From Chthoniobacterales bacterium (GTDB taxonomy: Bacteria; Verrucomicrobiota; Verrucomicrobiia; Chthoniobacterales; UBA6821), in the NCBI GenBank assembly GCA_019747895.1, contig JAIEQF010000004.1, positions 1-46,954 on the forward strand: a DNA stretch of 46,954 nt, in the 5' to 3' direction. The notes beneath the pieces were generated by a model that worked only from the letters and a program-made list of their open reading frames with translations, ran no database searches and was not told the origin of the DNA. Positions 40,010 through 46,954 of this stretch are shown here, in pieces (the first letter of the stretch is position 1; each line of letters opens with the position of its first letter). A program made the translations under genes and the position numbers.

Positions 40010-40972
40010 TTACAATTTTAGCAAGCGATGAAGAGCATCAGTAATAGAGGTAGCAGTAGGGCGATGAGTTCCCCAAAGCGCGGGATGATAAGGAACAGGA
40101 GTGTCTTTCGCATTGAGGCGTTGAGGAGGAACGTCGAGGAGTCCAAAACCTTCTGCGGTGACACGTGCCACGACTTCGGCAGCAACACCTCCCCAAGGGA
40201 ATGCTTCGCTCACGACTAACAAGCGGCCCGTTCTAGCGACAGAAGCTAAGATCGTGTCGGTGTCCAACGGTTTGACCGTGCGGAGGTCGACAATTTCTAT
40301 TTCGTATCCTTCTCCTGCGAGTTCTTCAGCAGCGGCCAATGACTCATGCAGCATGGCGCCATAAGTCACGACCGTGGCATCGCGTCCTGGACGAGCAATG
40401 CGGGCTTTGTTAAAAGGTAAGGCCTCGGTTGGGAGAGCGTCTGCTTTGAGATGATAGTAAAGAAATTTATGCTCACAAAAAATGACAGGATCTTCCAGAG
40501 AGATAGCCTCGAGCAACATGGTGTAAACATCTTCCACGGTCGCTGGAGTCATCACGATCAAGCCAGGGTAATAGGCGTAGAGCGCTTCTAAACTTTGACT
40601 ATGAAAAGGGCCAGTCCCCGAGGTGCCGCCATAAGGAAGGCGGACAACGATGGGGCAAGGAACTTCCGTGCGATAAAACAAGGTGGCTGCATGATTGACG
40701 ATTTGGTTGAGACCGCAGGTAGAAAAATCAGCAAACTGCATTTCAATAATGGGCCTCATTCCTTCAATAGCTGAGCCAATGGCCAAGCCAACCATGGCAT
40801 CTTCACTGATGGGCGAATCAACTACACGACCTGGGAATTCTTTCGCAAGATTTTTAGTCGCTTTGAAAGCCCCGCCAAACTTTCCTACATCTTGCCCATA
40901 GATGAAGACCCGAGGATCATCTGTGAGGGCTTTTTTTTGGGCAAGGCGAATGGCTTCTAAATAGGTGATCAT
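40010..40972 (-). CDS. pdhB: Pyruvate dehydrogenase E1 component, beta subunit
   Basis: This 320-residue transketolase-like subunit pairs with PdhA to decarboxylate pyruvate. Family blocks are 'EAIRLAQKKALTDDPRVFIY', GQDVGKFGGAF, 'DSPISEDAMVGLAIGSAIEG', 'RLPYGGTSGTGPFHSQSLEA', 'TPATVEDVYTMLLEAI' and 'IVDLRTVKPLDTDTI'. The intergenic space from pdhA (231 bp) is unusually long for an operon because of a B palindrome and a TTCAACT-type array that ends 4 bp before the pdhB ATG. Confidence 0.95.
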   Translation of the reverse strand: MITYLEAIRLAQKKALTDDPRVFIYGQDVGKFGGAFKATKNLAKEFPGRVVDSPISEDAMVGLAIGSAIEGMRPIIEMQFADFSTCGLNQIVNHAATLFYRTEVPCPIVVRLPYGGTSGTGPFHSQSLEALYAYYPGLIVMTPATVEDVYTMLLEAISLEDPVIFCEHKFLYYHLKADALPTEALPFNKARIARPGRDATVVTYGAMLHESLAAAEELAGEGYEIEIVDLRTVKPLDTDTILASVARTGRLLVVSEAFPWGGVAAEVVARVTAEGFGLLDVPPQRLNAKDTPVPYHPALWGTHRPTATSITDALHRLLKL

Positions 40973-41056
40973 GGAAAAGTTGAAGTTGAAAGTTTAAGTT
41001 GAAGTATCAAGGCTTCGCAAAATAAATATTTAAAAACTTCAACGGAGGTAAAGCCA

Positions 41057-41217
41057 CTAGTGCGTTGGAAATTCACTGATGTGGATGAAGAGCAAGGAGA
41101 GGCAGCGCACAGCACGAAGAGAAAAGCTTTCGACGAGTGTCTATGAAAATACTCGATGACGCGAGCACCGGCGCGACGCAGCTCTTCGCCACAGCAGTAG
41201 AATTTAGAACGCACTAG
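41057..41217 (-). repeat. Palindromic element B, copy 4
   Basis: This 161-bp copy is bounded by CTAGTGCGTT and AACGCACTAG, exact inverted repeats. The minus strand core CGCCGGTGCTCGCGTCATCG and GTGCTGTGCGCTGCC matches the family. Its end encodes the last three residues and stop of PdhA (AGT GCG TTC TAA). Confidence 0.85.
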
Positions 41218-42175
41218 CGTAGGCATTCCATTCTTCTTCATCTGGGTCAGGAGCCGGTTCGCGCAGGACGCGTGAGGTGATGTTTTCGATTTCTTCTTCC
41301 AAGTCGCGGCGCCAGGTGGCAAGCTCTTCCGCAGTGGCTAGTTCCTTTTCTAACAAAGCTGCTTCAGCAAGTAATAAACAATCGCGGCCGAGGAGAGATG
41401 CTTTTTGTTCTTCAGTGATGTAGGCAGCATCATCATGTTCGCCATGACCAACGAGGCGTAACAAATCAGCGACGACCAGCTGAGGTCCTTCTCCAGCGCG
41501 AGCTGCAGCAACAGCGCTTCCGACAACATCGAGACAACTTTCTAAATTGATGCCCTCGGCGCGATGACCAGTAATGCCATAACCGATGGCGCGATCAACA
41601 AGATCTTTGCAAGCAAACTGACTCGTATTGGGAGTGGAGTAGGCATACTGATTATTGGCTACAACAACAACGAGCGGTAATTTTTCGACAGCTGCCATGT
41701 TGAGTCCTTCATGAAAACTTCCCGTCGAAGTTCCTCCATCACCAATGCAAGTTGCCCCAACAATGCCTGTCTCGCCCCGGAGGCGTCGTGCAAAGAGCGC
41801 TCCAGTCACCGTAGAGACCATGACGCCAAGGTGGCTGATCATCGCGAAGTAACCTTCCTTAGGGCGACCACGATGGATGTTGCCATCACGGCCTCGCATG
41901 GAACCAAGGGAGGAACCGAGATAAGTTCTCATTGTATCGAGAATTGTGTCACCAAAAGCAAGCCTACCCGCTTGATCGCGAATCAGCGGGGCATAGATAT
42001 CACCTTTTCTCAAATGAATACCAAGTGCAACACTCAAGGCCTCTTGGCCGCGGCCTAAAAAAACGCCTCCAAAAATTTTTCCAGAACGATTTAAGGAGGC
42101 AAGCTTTTCCTCCGTGAGACGCGCTGCCAGCATTGTTTGATAAGCTTGGCGATAAAGGGCGGGCGAGGTTTTCAT
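41204..42175 (-). CDS. pdhA: Pyruvate dehydrogenase E1 component, alpha subunit
   Basis: This 323-residue thiamine-diphosphate subunit has the binding motif GDGGTSTGSFHEGLN ending at 'VVVVANN' (GDG-X-NN pattern), 'GSMRGRDGNIHRGRPKEGYF' for the substrate channel and 'YAYSTPNTSQFACKDLVDRA'. It is the first gene of pdhA-pdhB-pdhC on the minus strand. Its 5' flank has CATTTTC, TATTTTC, CATTTTC words directly before the ATG. The last codons and the stop belong to the end of a B palindrome, so the natural C-terminus has been replaced or trimmed by the insertion. Confidence 0.95.
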   Translation of the reverse strand: MKTSPALYRQAYQTMLAARLTEEKLASLNRSGKIFGGVFLGRGQEALSVALGIHLRKGDIYAPLIRDQAGRLAFGDTILDTMRTYLGSSLGSMRGRDGNIHRGRPKEGYFAMISHLGVMVSTVTGALFARRLRGETGIVGATCIGDGGTSTGSFHEGLNMAAVEKLPLVVVVANNQYAYSTPNTSQFACKDLVDRAIGYGITGHRAEGINLESCLDVVGSAVAAARAGEGPQLVVADLLRLVGHGEHDDAAYITEEQKASLLGRDCLLLAEAALLEKELATAEELATWRRDLEEEIENITSRVLREPAPDPDEEEWNAYASAF

Positions 42176-42209
42176 TGAGAAAATGGAAAATAGAAAATGG
42201 AATCTGCTA

Positions 42210-42322
42210 ATAAAAAGTTTGAGTGCTGTATTTTGAGTTTAAATTAGAGCGGTCTTCGGCAAAATAAATTTTTTCTTAGCGAAGCCTAGTTGACTCAAAC
42301 TCAAACTTCAATCACTCAAACT
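42210..42322. repeat. Repeat I, copy 1 (AGTTTGAGT palindrome)
   Basis: AGTTTGAGTGCTG (about 42217) and the inverted ACTCAAACTCAAACTTC and CACTCAAACTC (42294-42322) form the arms. The interior, GGTCTTCGGCAAAATAAATT and TAGCGAAGCCTAG, recurs partly at 42832-42935 and near 41010. It fills the gap between the 141-aa gene and pdhA. Confidence 0.65.
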
Positions 42323-42344
42323 CTAGCCTGAATATTCAGGCTAG
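42323..42344. terminator. Perfect 22-bp palindrome over a stop codon
   Basis: CTAGCCTGAATATTCAGGCTAG reads the same on both strands. The TAG stop of the 141-aa gene (42341-42343) lies inside it. It would form a hairpin at the very end of that transcript. Confidence 0.55.
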
Positions 42345-42766
42345 GATGGCAGCGATCTCCAAAGGAGTAACAAGATAATCAAAAGTACCGCACAGAGAAG
42401 AATGAATTGCATGCGCGCAGCGCGGCGTTCTGCAAGCCGTTTTCCTCCGACAGAAGCAGCGGGTCGGCGTAGAGCTTCACGCTTGTCGCGGATCTTGCTA
42501 ACGCCGTCGGCACGGGTAGGAGCGGCAACTAAGTGAAGTCGCATTAACTCTTGCTGCTTGCGTTGGCGCTCCGCAAGCTCTTTCGGAAGGCTTTCTAAGC
42601 GCTGACGTGCCAAGACTTCTTTCTGGCGAATTTTTTCTTCTAACTTTTTAATTTCTTCAGCTTCTTGATGCAAACGCTGGCGATCTACATCGAGCTTGCG
42701 CGGCCGTTGAGGAACGGAATTATTGCGACCAGCACGAGAGCGAGGAGTGGAAGGGCGGCGCATCAT
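42341..42766 (-). CDS. Coiled-coil protein with C-terminal membrane anchor
   Basis: This 141-residue, strongly basic protein has an Arg/Ser/Pro-rich start, a charged coiled coil from about 30 to 75 ('RLHQEAEEIKKLEEKIRQKE') and a single hydrophobic segment at the very end ('FILLCAVLLIILLLLW'). Tail-anchored topology is likely, with the coil in the cytoplasm. I recognise no family. The next gene upstream on the same strand (43000-43611) has the same architecture, so the two may work together. A link to the secretion system nearby is possible but unsupported. Confidence 0.6.
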   Translation of the reverse strand: MMRRPSTPRSRAGRNNSVPQRPRKLDVDRQRLHQEAEEIKKLEEKIRQKEVLARQRLESLPKELAERQRKQQELMRLHLVAAPTRADGVSKIRDKREALRRPAASVGGKRLAERRAARMQFILLCAVLLIILLLLWRSLPS

Positions 42767-42831
42767 GGGTTGCTAAGTTAAGGAAATATTTAGAGGTAAA
42801 AATAAAATTTAAGCACACGCATTACAATAAG

Positions 42832-42935
42832 TTTGAGTGCTAGAAGTTTGAGTTTGAGTTATCTAGGCTTCGCTTTATTACAAGAAGCGCGGAGCGCCTA
42901 GTGAACTCAAACTACAGTACTCAAACTATCCTGAA
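42832..42935. repeat. Repeat I, copy 2
   Basis: AGTTTGAGTGCTAGAAGTTT (42831 on) and the inverted GAACTCAAACTACAGTACTC with CAAACT (to 42928) flank CTAGGCTTCGCT...AGCGCCTAG. It shares words and interior with repeat I copy 1 and lies between the two coiled-coil genes. Confidence 0.65.
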
Positions 42936-42999
42936 GCAATAGGTGTTATCAAACTTTCAGAACAGTAACATTAAAAAAATTATTTTCAGGATAAGAATT

Positions 43000-43611
43000 C
43001 TACCGTGGAGCGAGCGTCAACACACGCCAGATCCAAACGCAGATCGCGAATAGGCCCAGAACCACGAGTGGGAGCGTAAAAGCAGCCCCACATTGCAGCC
43101 AGTAGAGGAAGCCTTGACCTTTAAGTCCGAATTCATCACTGTAGGGTTCTTCCAAAAGCTCTTCTTCTATCGGTGCGATTTTAGCTTGAGTTCTAGCGTA
43201 AGTTGCTCTGGCCTCGTCGACAATACCTGTAGCGCGCGTTAATTCTCGCGCGAGCTCTCTGCCACCCCAACTTTTACAATCGATTTGTTCGAGTTCTTTC
43301 AAATGTTCCGCAAACGAATCTTGAATATTATGAAGCTGTTCTAAGCGGCGTTGCGATTCTTCAGTCTCACGTTGCACCAAGAGCAAGGAACGGGTCAACT
43401 TATCAACCATTTCGATACGGCCGCGCTCGAGATCTTCTTGGCGACGACTCAGCTCTTCAAGACGCAGTTTTTCTTTTTCAATCTGATCTTGGCGGCGTTT
43501 CAGTTCGATTAACTCAGATTGAGCGCGTTGCACTTGACCTTGAAGTTCCTCAGCAGAAGGGTCCTCGGACAAGTCTAATAATTCATCATGGTCGGTAATA
43601 AGCTCGGACAT
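43000..43611 (-). CDS. Acidic coiled-coil protein with C-terminal membrane anchor
   Basis: This 203-residue protein has a long coiled coil from about 20 to 150 ('RRQDQIEKEKLRLEELSRRQ' and similar), a short linker and one hydrophobic C-terminal segment 'AAFTLPLVVLGLFAICVWIW'. It is acidic, whereas its neighbour at 42341-42766 is basic, which could favour pairing of the two coils. Function unknown. It lies downstream of yggS on the same strand (67 bp). Confidence 0.65.
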   Translation of the reverse strand: MSELITDHDELLDLSEDPSAEELQGQVQRAQSELIELKRRQDQIEKEKLRLEELSRRQEDLERGRIEMVDKLTRSLLLVQRETEESQRRLEQLHNIQDSFAEHLKELEQIDCKSWGGRELARELTRATGIVDEARATYARTQAKIAPIEEELLEEPYSDEFGLKGQGFLYWLQCGAAFTLPLVVLGLFAICVWIWRVLTLAPR

Positions 43612-43678
43612 GCCTTAATTCTTAACTCAGAAAAGGGAATTTGGCGCGCAAAAAATGAAAAAAATAGAAAATTTATTG

Positions 43679-44356
43679 TTACCCAAAAAGCGCCGATCCA
43701 ATTCTTACCAACGTTGCACCTTCTTCAATCGCGATTTCAAAATCGTGACTCATTCCCATCGAAAGCGAAGAGAGCGGAATTCCAAAGTCGCGAGCAGCCT
43801 CATCACGGAGCTCCCGAAGTTGCGCAAAATACGGACGCGTTGTTTCTGGATCTTTAGTGAGAGGGGCCATCGTCATGAAGCCTTCTACTTGAAGACGTGG
43901 TAGCCTCAAAAGCTGATCTAATGAGGCTTTCAAGGCGGTTGGAGAAAAACCATGCTTGCTCGCTTCACCTGAGACATTGACTTCCAAGAGAACGCGTGGA
44001 AAGCGACCCATTTCTCCTGCAATCCGGTCCATCGCCAGGGCCAAATCAAGACTATCAATGCTATGAAACAGCTCAAAAAGCGGAAGCGCTTTCCTGGTTT
44101 TATTGCTTTGAAGATGCCCAATGAAGTGCCAGTGCAGTTTGGCAGGGAGCAGCGGAATTTTTGGTGCAGCTTCTTGAACGCGGCTTTCGCCAAAAAGAGT
44201 GAGGCCCTCTTCCATGATAGCGCGAATTTTTTGAGCTGGCTGATATTTTGAGACGGCTACAAGCTCGATATCAGAGGCTTTGCGGCCCGAGCGTTGCGCG
44301 GCAGCGGCGATGCGATCTAAGATTTGTTGGAGGGGAGAGTGATTTTGCGTAGACAT
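43679..44356 (-). CDS. yggS: Pyridoxal phosphate homeostasis protein YggS
   Basis: This 225-residue single-domain PLP protein of the YggS/PROSC/YBL036C family, a fold-type III barrel without known catalysis, buffers PLP in the cytoplasm. The PLP lysine is K37 in LVAVSKYQPAQ. Other blocks are 'FGESRVQEAAPKIPLL', 'LHWHFIGHLQSNKTR', 'VNVSGEASKHGF', 'GFMTMAPL' and the closing 'LSMGMSHDFEIAIEEGATLV'. A CCTGTAA array is upstream, about 40 bp from the start. It is divergent from sctC. Confidence 0.95.
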   Translation of the reverse strand: MSTQNHSPLQQILDRIAAAAQRSGRKASDIELVAVSKYQPAQKIRAIMEEGLTLFGESRVQEAAPKIPLLPAKLHWHFIGHLQSNKTRKALPLFELFHSIDSLDLALAMDRIAGEMGRFPRVLLEVNVSGEASKHGFSPTALKASLDQLLRLPRLQVEGFMTMAPLTKDPETTRPYFAQLRELRDEAARDFGIPLSSLSMGMSHDFEIAIEEGATLVRIGSALFG

Positions 44357-44393
44357 TTTCTTGTTGTGAGGCAGTCAAATTTTTTTAGCTGCA

Positions 44394-44540
44394 AGGTTAC
44401 AGGTTACAGGTTACAGGTTGCAGGTTGCAGGTTACAGATCAAAGTAAGGCCTTCGGTAAAATGGGAAAAATCAAATTTACAAAAAGTGCTTTTTTAACTG
44501 TTTATATTTACCCATTACCCATTACTCTTTACTCATTACT
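44394..44540. repeat. Heptamer arrays in the yggS-sctC divergent gap
   Basis: GGTTACA and GGTTGCA words (44394-44437) read CCTGTAA toward yggS. CCCATTACCCATTACTC and CTCATTAC (44511-44538) read toward sctC and end about 10 bp before its ATG. Between them, CCTTCGGTAAAATGGG resembles the spacer of other brackets. As at panD-purD, each divergent gene has its own word. Confidence 0.78.
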
Positions 44541-44548
44541 TTTTCAGA

Positions 44549-46876
44549 ATGATCACGCGCTGGAGCTTTCTTTTTCTTTTTTTGGGATTGTCCCTTTTTG
44601 CTCAGGAGAACGACAACAAACTCTCCTCTGATGCTGCTTCCGCCGCGCTTGATCTCATTAGCAAGACTCGTGCGGAGATGGAAGCAGAGAAGACGGTGAA
44701 GCCACCGCCTTTAAGGACTCCCAGCGTCTCTAGTGGAGATATCATTTCTGAAACACGTGCTGAAATGGAGGCAGCAGGAATTTCTCTCAAACCTTCTTTC
44801 CATCATGCTGACTTTGCGACGGGGGATATTCTTTCTGAAACACGCGCTGAAATGGAGGCAAGTCACATTCCTTGGAGGACTTCTAGTTTTACGATTGTTG
44901 CTCAAAACCGTCCCATTATTGACTTATTGAGAGACTTTGGAGGCCAACAAGGACTTCATGTTCATGTCAGTCCCTCGGTCCAGGGAGAGATCAGTGGAAG
45001 CTTTGTGAATCAATCACCAGCAGCTTTTTTAGCACAAATGTCGCGCGCTTATGGACTGAGTTGGTTTTATGTTAATGGACTTCTCTACATCGGGAGCAAT
45101 CAAGAAGTGAATCTGTTGGTGAAGCCATTGCGCTATGTCAAAGCAGATGCTGCTCTTGAGATGTTGAGAACAAGCGGCTTTGTCTCCTCCGATGGACGTG
45201 TTGAAAAAATCAAGGACTCTGGCATGGTCACCATTTCTGGAATTCCAAAATACATTGAGTTAACCATGCAACTCCTCAACTCCATTGATGGAGAGACGCA
45301 ATTTCATGACAATGGAGAAACCGTCATTGAAGTTTTCCCGCTCAACAATGCCTGGGCATATGATGTTAATATTGGAGGCGGCGTTGCGACGATTCAAGGC
45401 GTTGCTTCTACCTTGAGGCAGCTGATTTGGGGCTATGGTGGTGGTGGAGTTGGGCGGACCGGTGGCTTTGGATCTGGAGCAGGAGCGAGTGTTAACGGAG
45501 CGCTCAATAAAAATGGCGTTGCCAATCAAATGTCTGTTCCGAATCAAAGTACGGGTGTTCTTCCTCCCACTTCACAGCAGGTTCCTCAGGGATACACCGG
45601 CAATGCTCCAGCCATGGCGAATTCTGGAGGACGTCCTCCTTCGGTGGCTAATACCGGAACACCCGATCTCCCTGCAGCGAGTGATAGTCCTAACCTTCCA
45701 TCATCTCCGAGCGGCGGTCCCGGTTCTGATTGGACCTATGCCATGATCACCTCCGATGTGCGACGAAATGCCGTGGTCATTCGAGACATTCGAGCGAACA
45801 TGGCGCTTTACGAGGCGGCCATTCGTAAGCTTGATGTCCCCGTGCGTGTCGTAGAAATTTCAGCAGCGATTGTGGATTTGCAGTTGGGAGCTGGACGGAC
45901 CCTTGGATTAAATAGTTTTGGTGTGAATACAGGAACTTTTAACATTGGAGGTAGTACTACCACCAATGCGATTCTGGCTGGAGCAACTGTTGCTCCACAA
46001 AGCCCATCAAATCTCAATGTTAGTGGTGTTTTTGGAACAACAGCTGTTACGACACAACTTAATTTTTTGGCTTCGGAACACAAAGCTAAAATTTTGTCAC
46101 GGCCTACGATTTTGACGCTCGATAACTTTGGGGCTATGATCAATCACCAGGAGACTTTTTATGTCAACTCCGTGGGGCAATATGTGAGCAATCTTTACAA
46201 TGTGAGCACGGGACTCAACTTGCAAGTGGTTCCGCATATTACGTTGTCTCATGGAGAAAATCGTATCTATCTACAAGTTCAGATTCAGGATGGCCGATCG
46301 ATTCCAGGAGGTGCTGGAAGTATTCCTACAGTCGAACAGTCGAGCTTAACAACGCAATCAGTTATCAAAGAAGATCAGAGTTTGCTTATTGGGGGCATCT
46401 ACAAAAAAGTAACAGGCAAGGATGCTAGTGGTTATCCTTGGCTCTACAAGCTTCCTGTAGTGAGTTTTCTTTTTGGGGTTAAAGATAGTGCTAAAAATAT
46501 GGTAGAAAGTGTCTTTCTAATCACTCCGCGCATTATTGAAGTCAGTTCGAAAAATCTTGGCGACTATAGCGAATACTTTAAGCCAGCTCCTTTGGTGGAA
46601 GATGCTATTAACATAGAACAAAGTAGCAGGGCCTTGCCAACGGAAGAAATAAAAGCGATATCCAACAAGGGATGGATCACCTCTACCAACCAGGCGACTC
46701 CAATAACGCCAGTTTCCTCGACCAGTCCTACCCGGAAAAATAAGACGAAACAAAATACACTCTTAACAGCACCGTCTCTAACGCCAACTGCAACACCTAA
46801 ACCGAAGCAGAAGAAAAGTCCTACGTACGATCCTCCGTTGAAGTTTTCAAAACAAGAGTTGAATATGGATGATTAG
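44549..46876 (+). CDS. sctC: Type III secretion outer-membrane secretin
   Basis: SctC forms the outer-membrane ring of the injectisome. The 775-residue protein has a signal peptide (to about A18), then three 29-residue repeats each with 'S[EK]TRAEMEA' (residues 34-46, 63-75 and 92-104), absent from classical SctC. It continues with an N0-type domain ('FTIVAQNRPIIDLLRDFGGQ'), N1, a 'VIEVFPLNNAWAYDVNI' N3-type domain typical of YscC/InvG, a Gly/Ser/Pro linker (about 295-392), and the secretin barrel ending 'LLIGGIYKK'...'LFGVKDSAKNMVESVFLITP'. The C-terminal 90 residues are Ser/Thr/Lys/Pro-rich. Other injectisome genes must lie elsewhere. Confidence 0.88.
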   Translation: MITRWSFLFLFLGLSLFAQENDNKLSSDAASAALDLISKTRAEMEAEKTVKPPPLRTPSVSSGDIISETRAEMEAAGISLKPSFHHADFATGDILSETRAEMEASHIPWRTSSFTIVAQNRPIIDLLRDFGGQQGLHVHVSPSVQGEISGSFVNQSPAAFLAQMSRAYGLSWFYVNGLLYIGSNQEVNLLVKPLRYVKADAALEMLRTSGFVSSDGRVEKIKDSGMVTISGIPKYIELTMQLLNSIDGETQFHDNGETVIEVFPLNNAWAYDVNIGGGVATIQGVASTLRQLIWGYGGGGVGRTGGFGSGAGASVNGALNKNGVANQMSVPNQSTGVLPPTSQQVPQGYTGNAPAMANSGGRPPSVANTGTPDLPAASDSPNLPSSPSGGPGSDWTYAMITSDVRRNAVVIRDIRANMALYEAAIRKLDVPVRVVEISAAIVDLQLGAGRTLGLNSFGVNTGTFNIGGSTTTNAILAGATVAPQSPSNLNVSGVFGTTAVTTQLNFLASEHKAKILSRPTILTLDNFGAMINHQETFYVNSVGQYVSNLYNVSTGLNLQVVPHITLSHGENRIYLQVQIQDGRSIPGGAGSIPTVEQSSLTTQSVIKEDQSLLIGGIYKKVTGKDASGYPWLYKLPVVSFLFGVKDSAKNMVESVFLITPRIIEVSSKNLGDYSEYFKPAPLVEDAINIEQSSRALPTEEIKAISNKGWITSTNQATPITPVSSTSPTRKNKTKQNTLLTAPSLTPTATPKPKQKKSPTYDPPLKFSKQELNMDD

Positions 46877-46879
46877 TAT

Positions 46880-46954
46880 TATAGTCAAATTACTTAGAAC
46901 TTACAAGCAATTGACTTGTCCTTTTTAGGAAAAGACTGCGTTCTCATCCCGTCA
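46880..46954 (+). mobile_element. MITE A, partial copy at right window edge
   Basis: It starts TATAGTCAAATTACTTAGAA 3 bp after the sctC stop and is cut by the window edge at the position (CCCGTCA) that mirrors the left edge. It is the reverse complement of bases 2-76, with one difference visible. Confidence 0.85.

Noticed and set aside
40973..41203. Possible hidden gene between pdhA and pdhB
   Set aside because: The gap is accounted for by element B copy 4 and a TTCAACT-type array, and the open frame there is antisense-like repeat sequence.

Overview
The window reads as chromosomal DNA of a host-associated Gram-negative bacterium of the PVC group, most likely Verrucomicrobiota. The support is a type III secretion secretin (SctC), three CesT-type secretion chaperones, a SopB/IpgD-like effector, a PilE/GspG-type pseudopilin, AsmA-like and OprB-like outer-membrane genes, and a signal-peptide protein with duplicated 'LT-AE-R...DPAV...DP..IL' units that I associate with Verrucomicrobiota. 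Placement rests on protein character only. No rRNA, tRNA or CRISPR was seen.

Layout. 1-8241: DciA-like DUF721 gene, lpdA and mnmG on the minus strand, then an AT-rich divergent gap (weak oriC candidate; parS-like site inside mnmG), then an OmpA-domain gene and glnD. 8297-16768: orphan secretion chaperone, sugar MFS porter, about 1 kb of gene-free repeat-bearing DNA, GadC-like amino-acid antiporter, two tandem exported glycosidases and a GT9 glycosyltransferase. 16765-24846: 669-aa putative effector with its chaperone, glgB, pseudopilin and priA. 25039-35222: AsmA-like protein, OprB porin, three tiny ORFs, tadA, panD, purD and lgt. 35318-37843: chaperone plus SopB-like phosphoinositide phosphatase effector. 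38037-46876: small exported protein, pdhC-pdhB-pdhA, two coiled-coil tail-anchored proteins, yggS and sctC.

How the genes work together. pdhA/pdhB/pdhC with the distant lpdA supply all pyruvate dehydrogenase subunits. OprB, the MFS porter, the glycosidases and GlgB suggest import and storage of sugar. SctC, the chaperones and the effectors belong to one secretion system whose other parts lie outside the window.

The most unusual aspect is the repeat load. At least five kinds of short palindromic repeat fill the intergenic DNA, sometimes nested. (A) A 166-bp TA-flanked MITE, whose half copies also form both ends of the window. (B) A 138-161-bp palindrome with six copies, two of them inserted in frame inside PriA and PurD. 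(D) A CACAAAG-type palindrome placed after stop codons; one copy encodes the hydrophobic core of a signal peptide. (K) An element bounded by TAATACC. (E-I) Tandem arrays of 6-9-bp words, mostly heptamers (CCTGTAA, CATTACY, CCTACAG, CATTTTC). These bracket intergenic regions as inverted arms, and the pyrimidine-rich arm sits directly before start codons. The coding insertions of element B and the start-codon heptamer arrays are the best candidates for an undescribed system.
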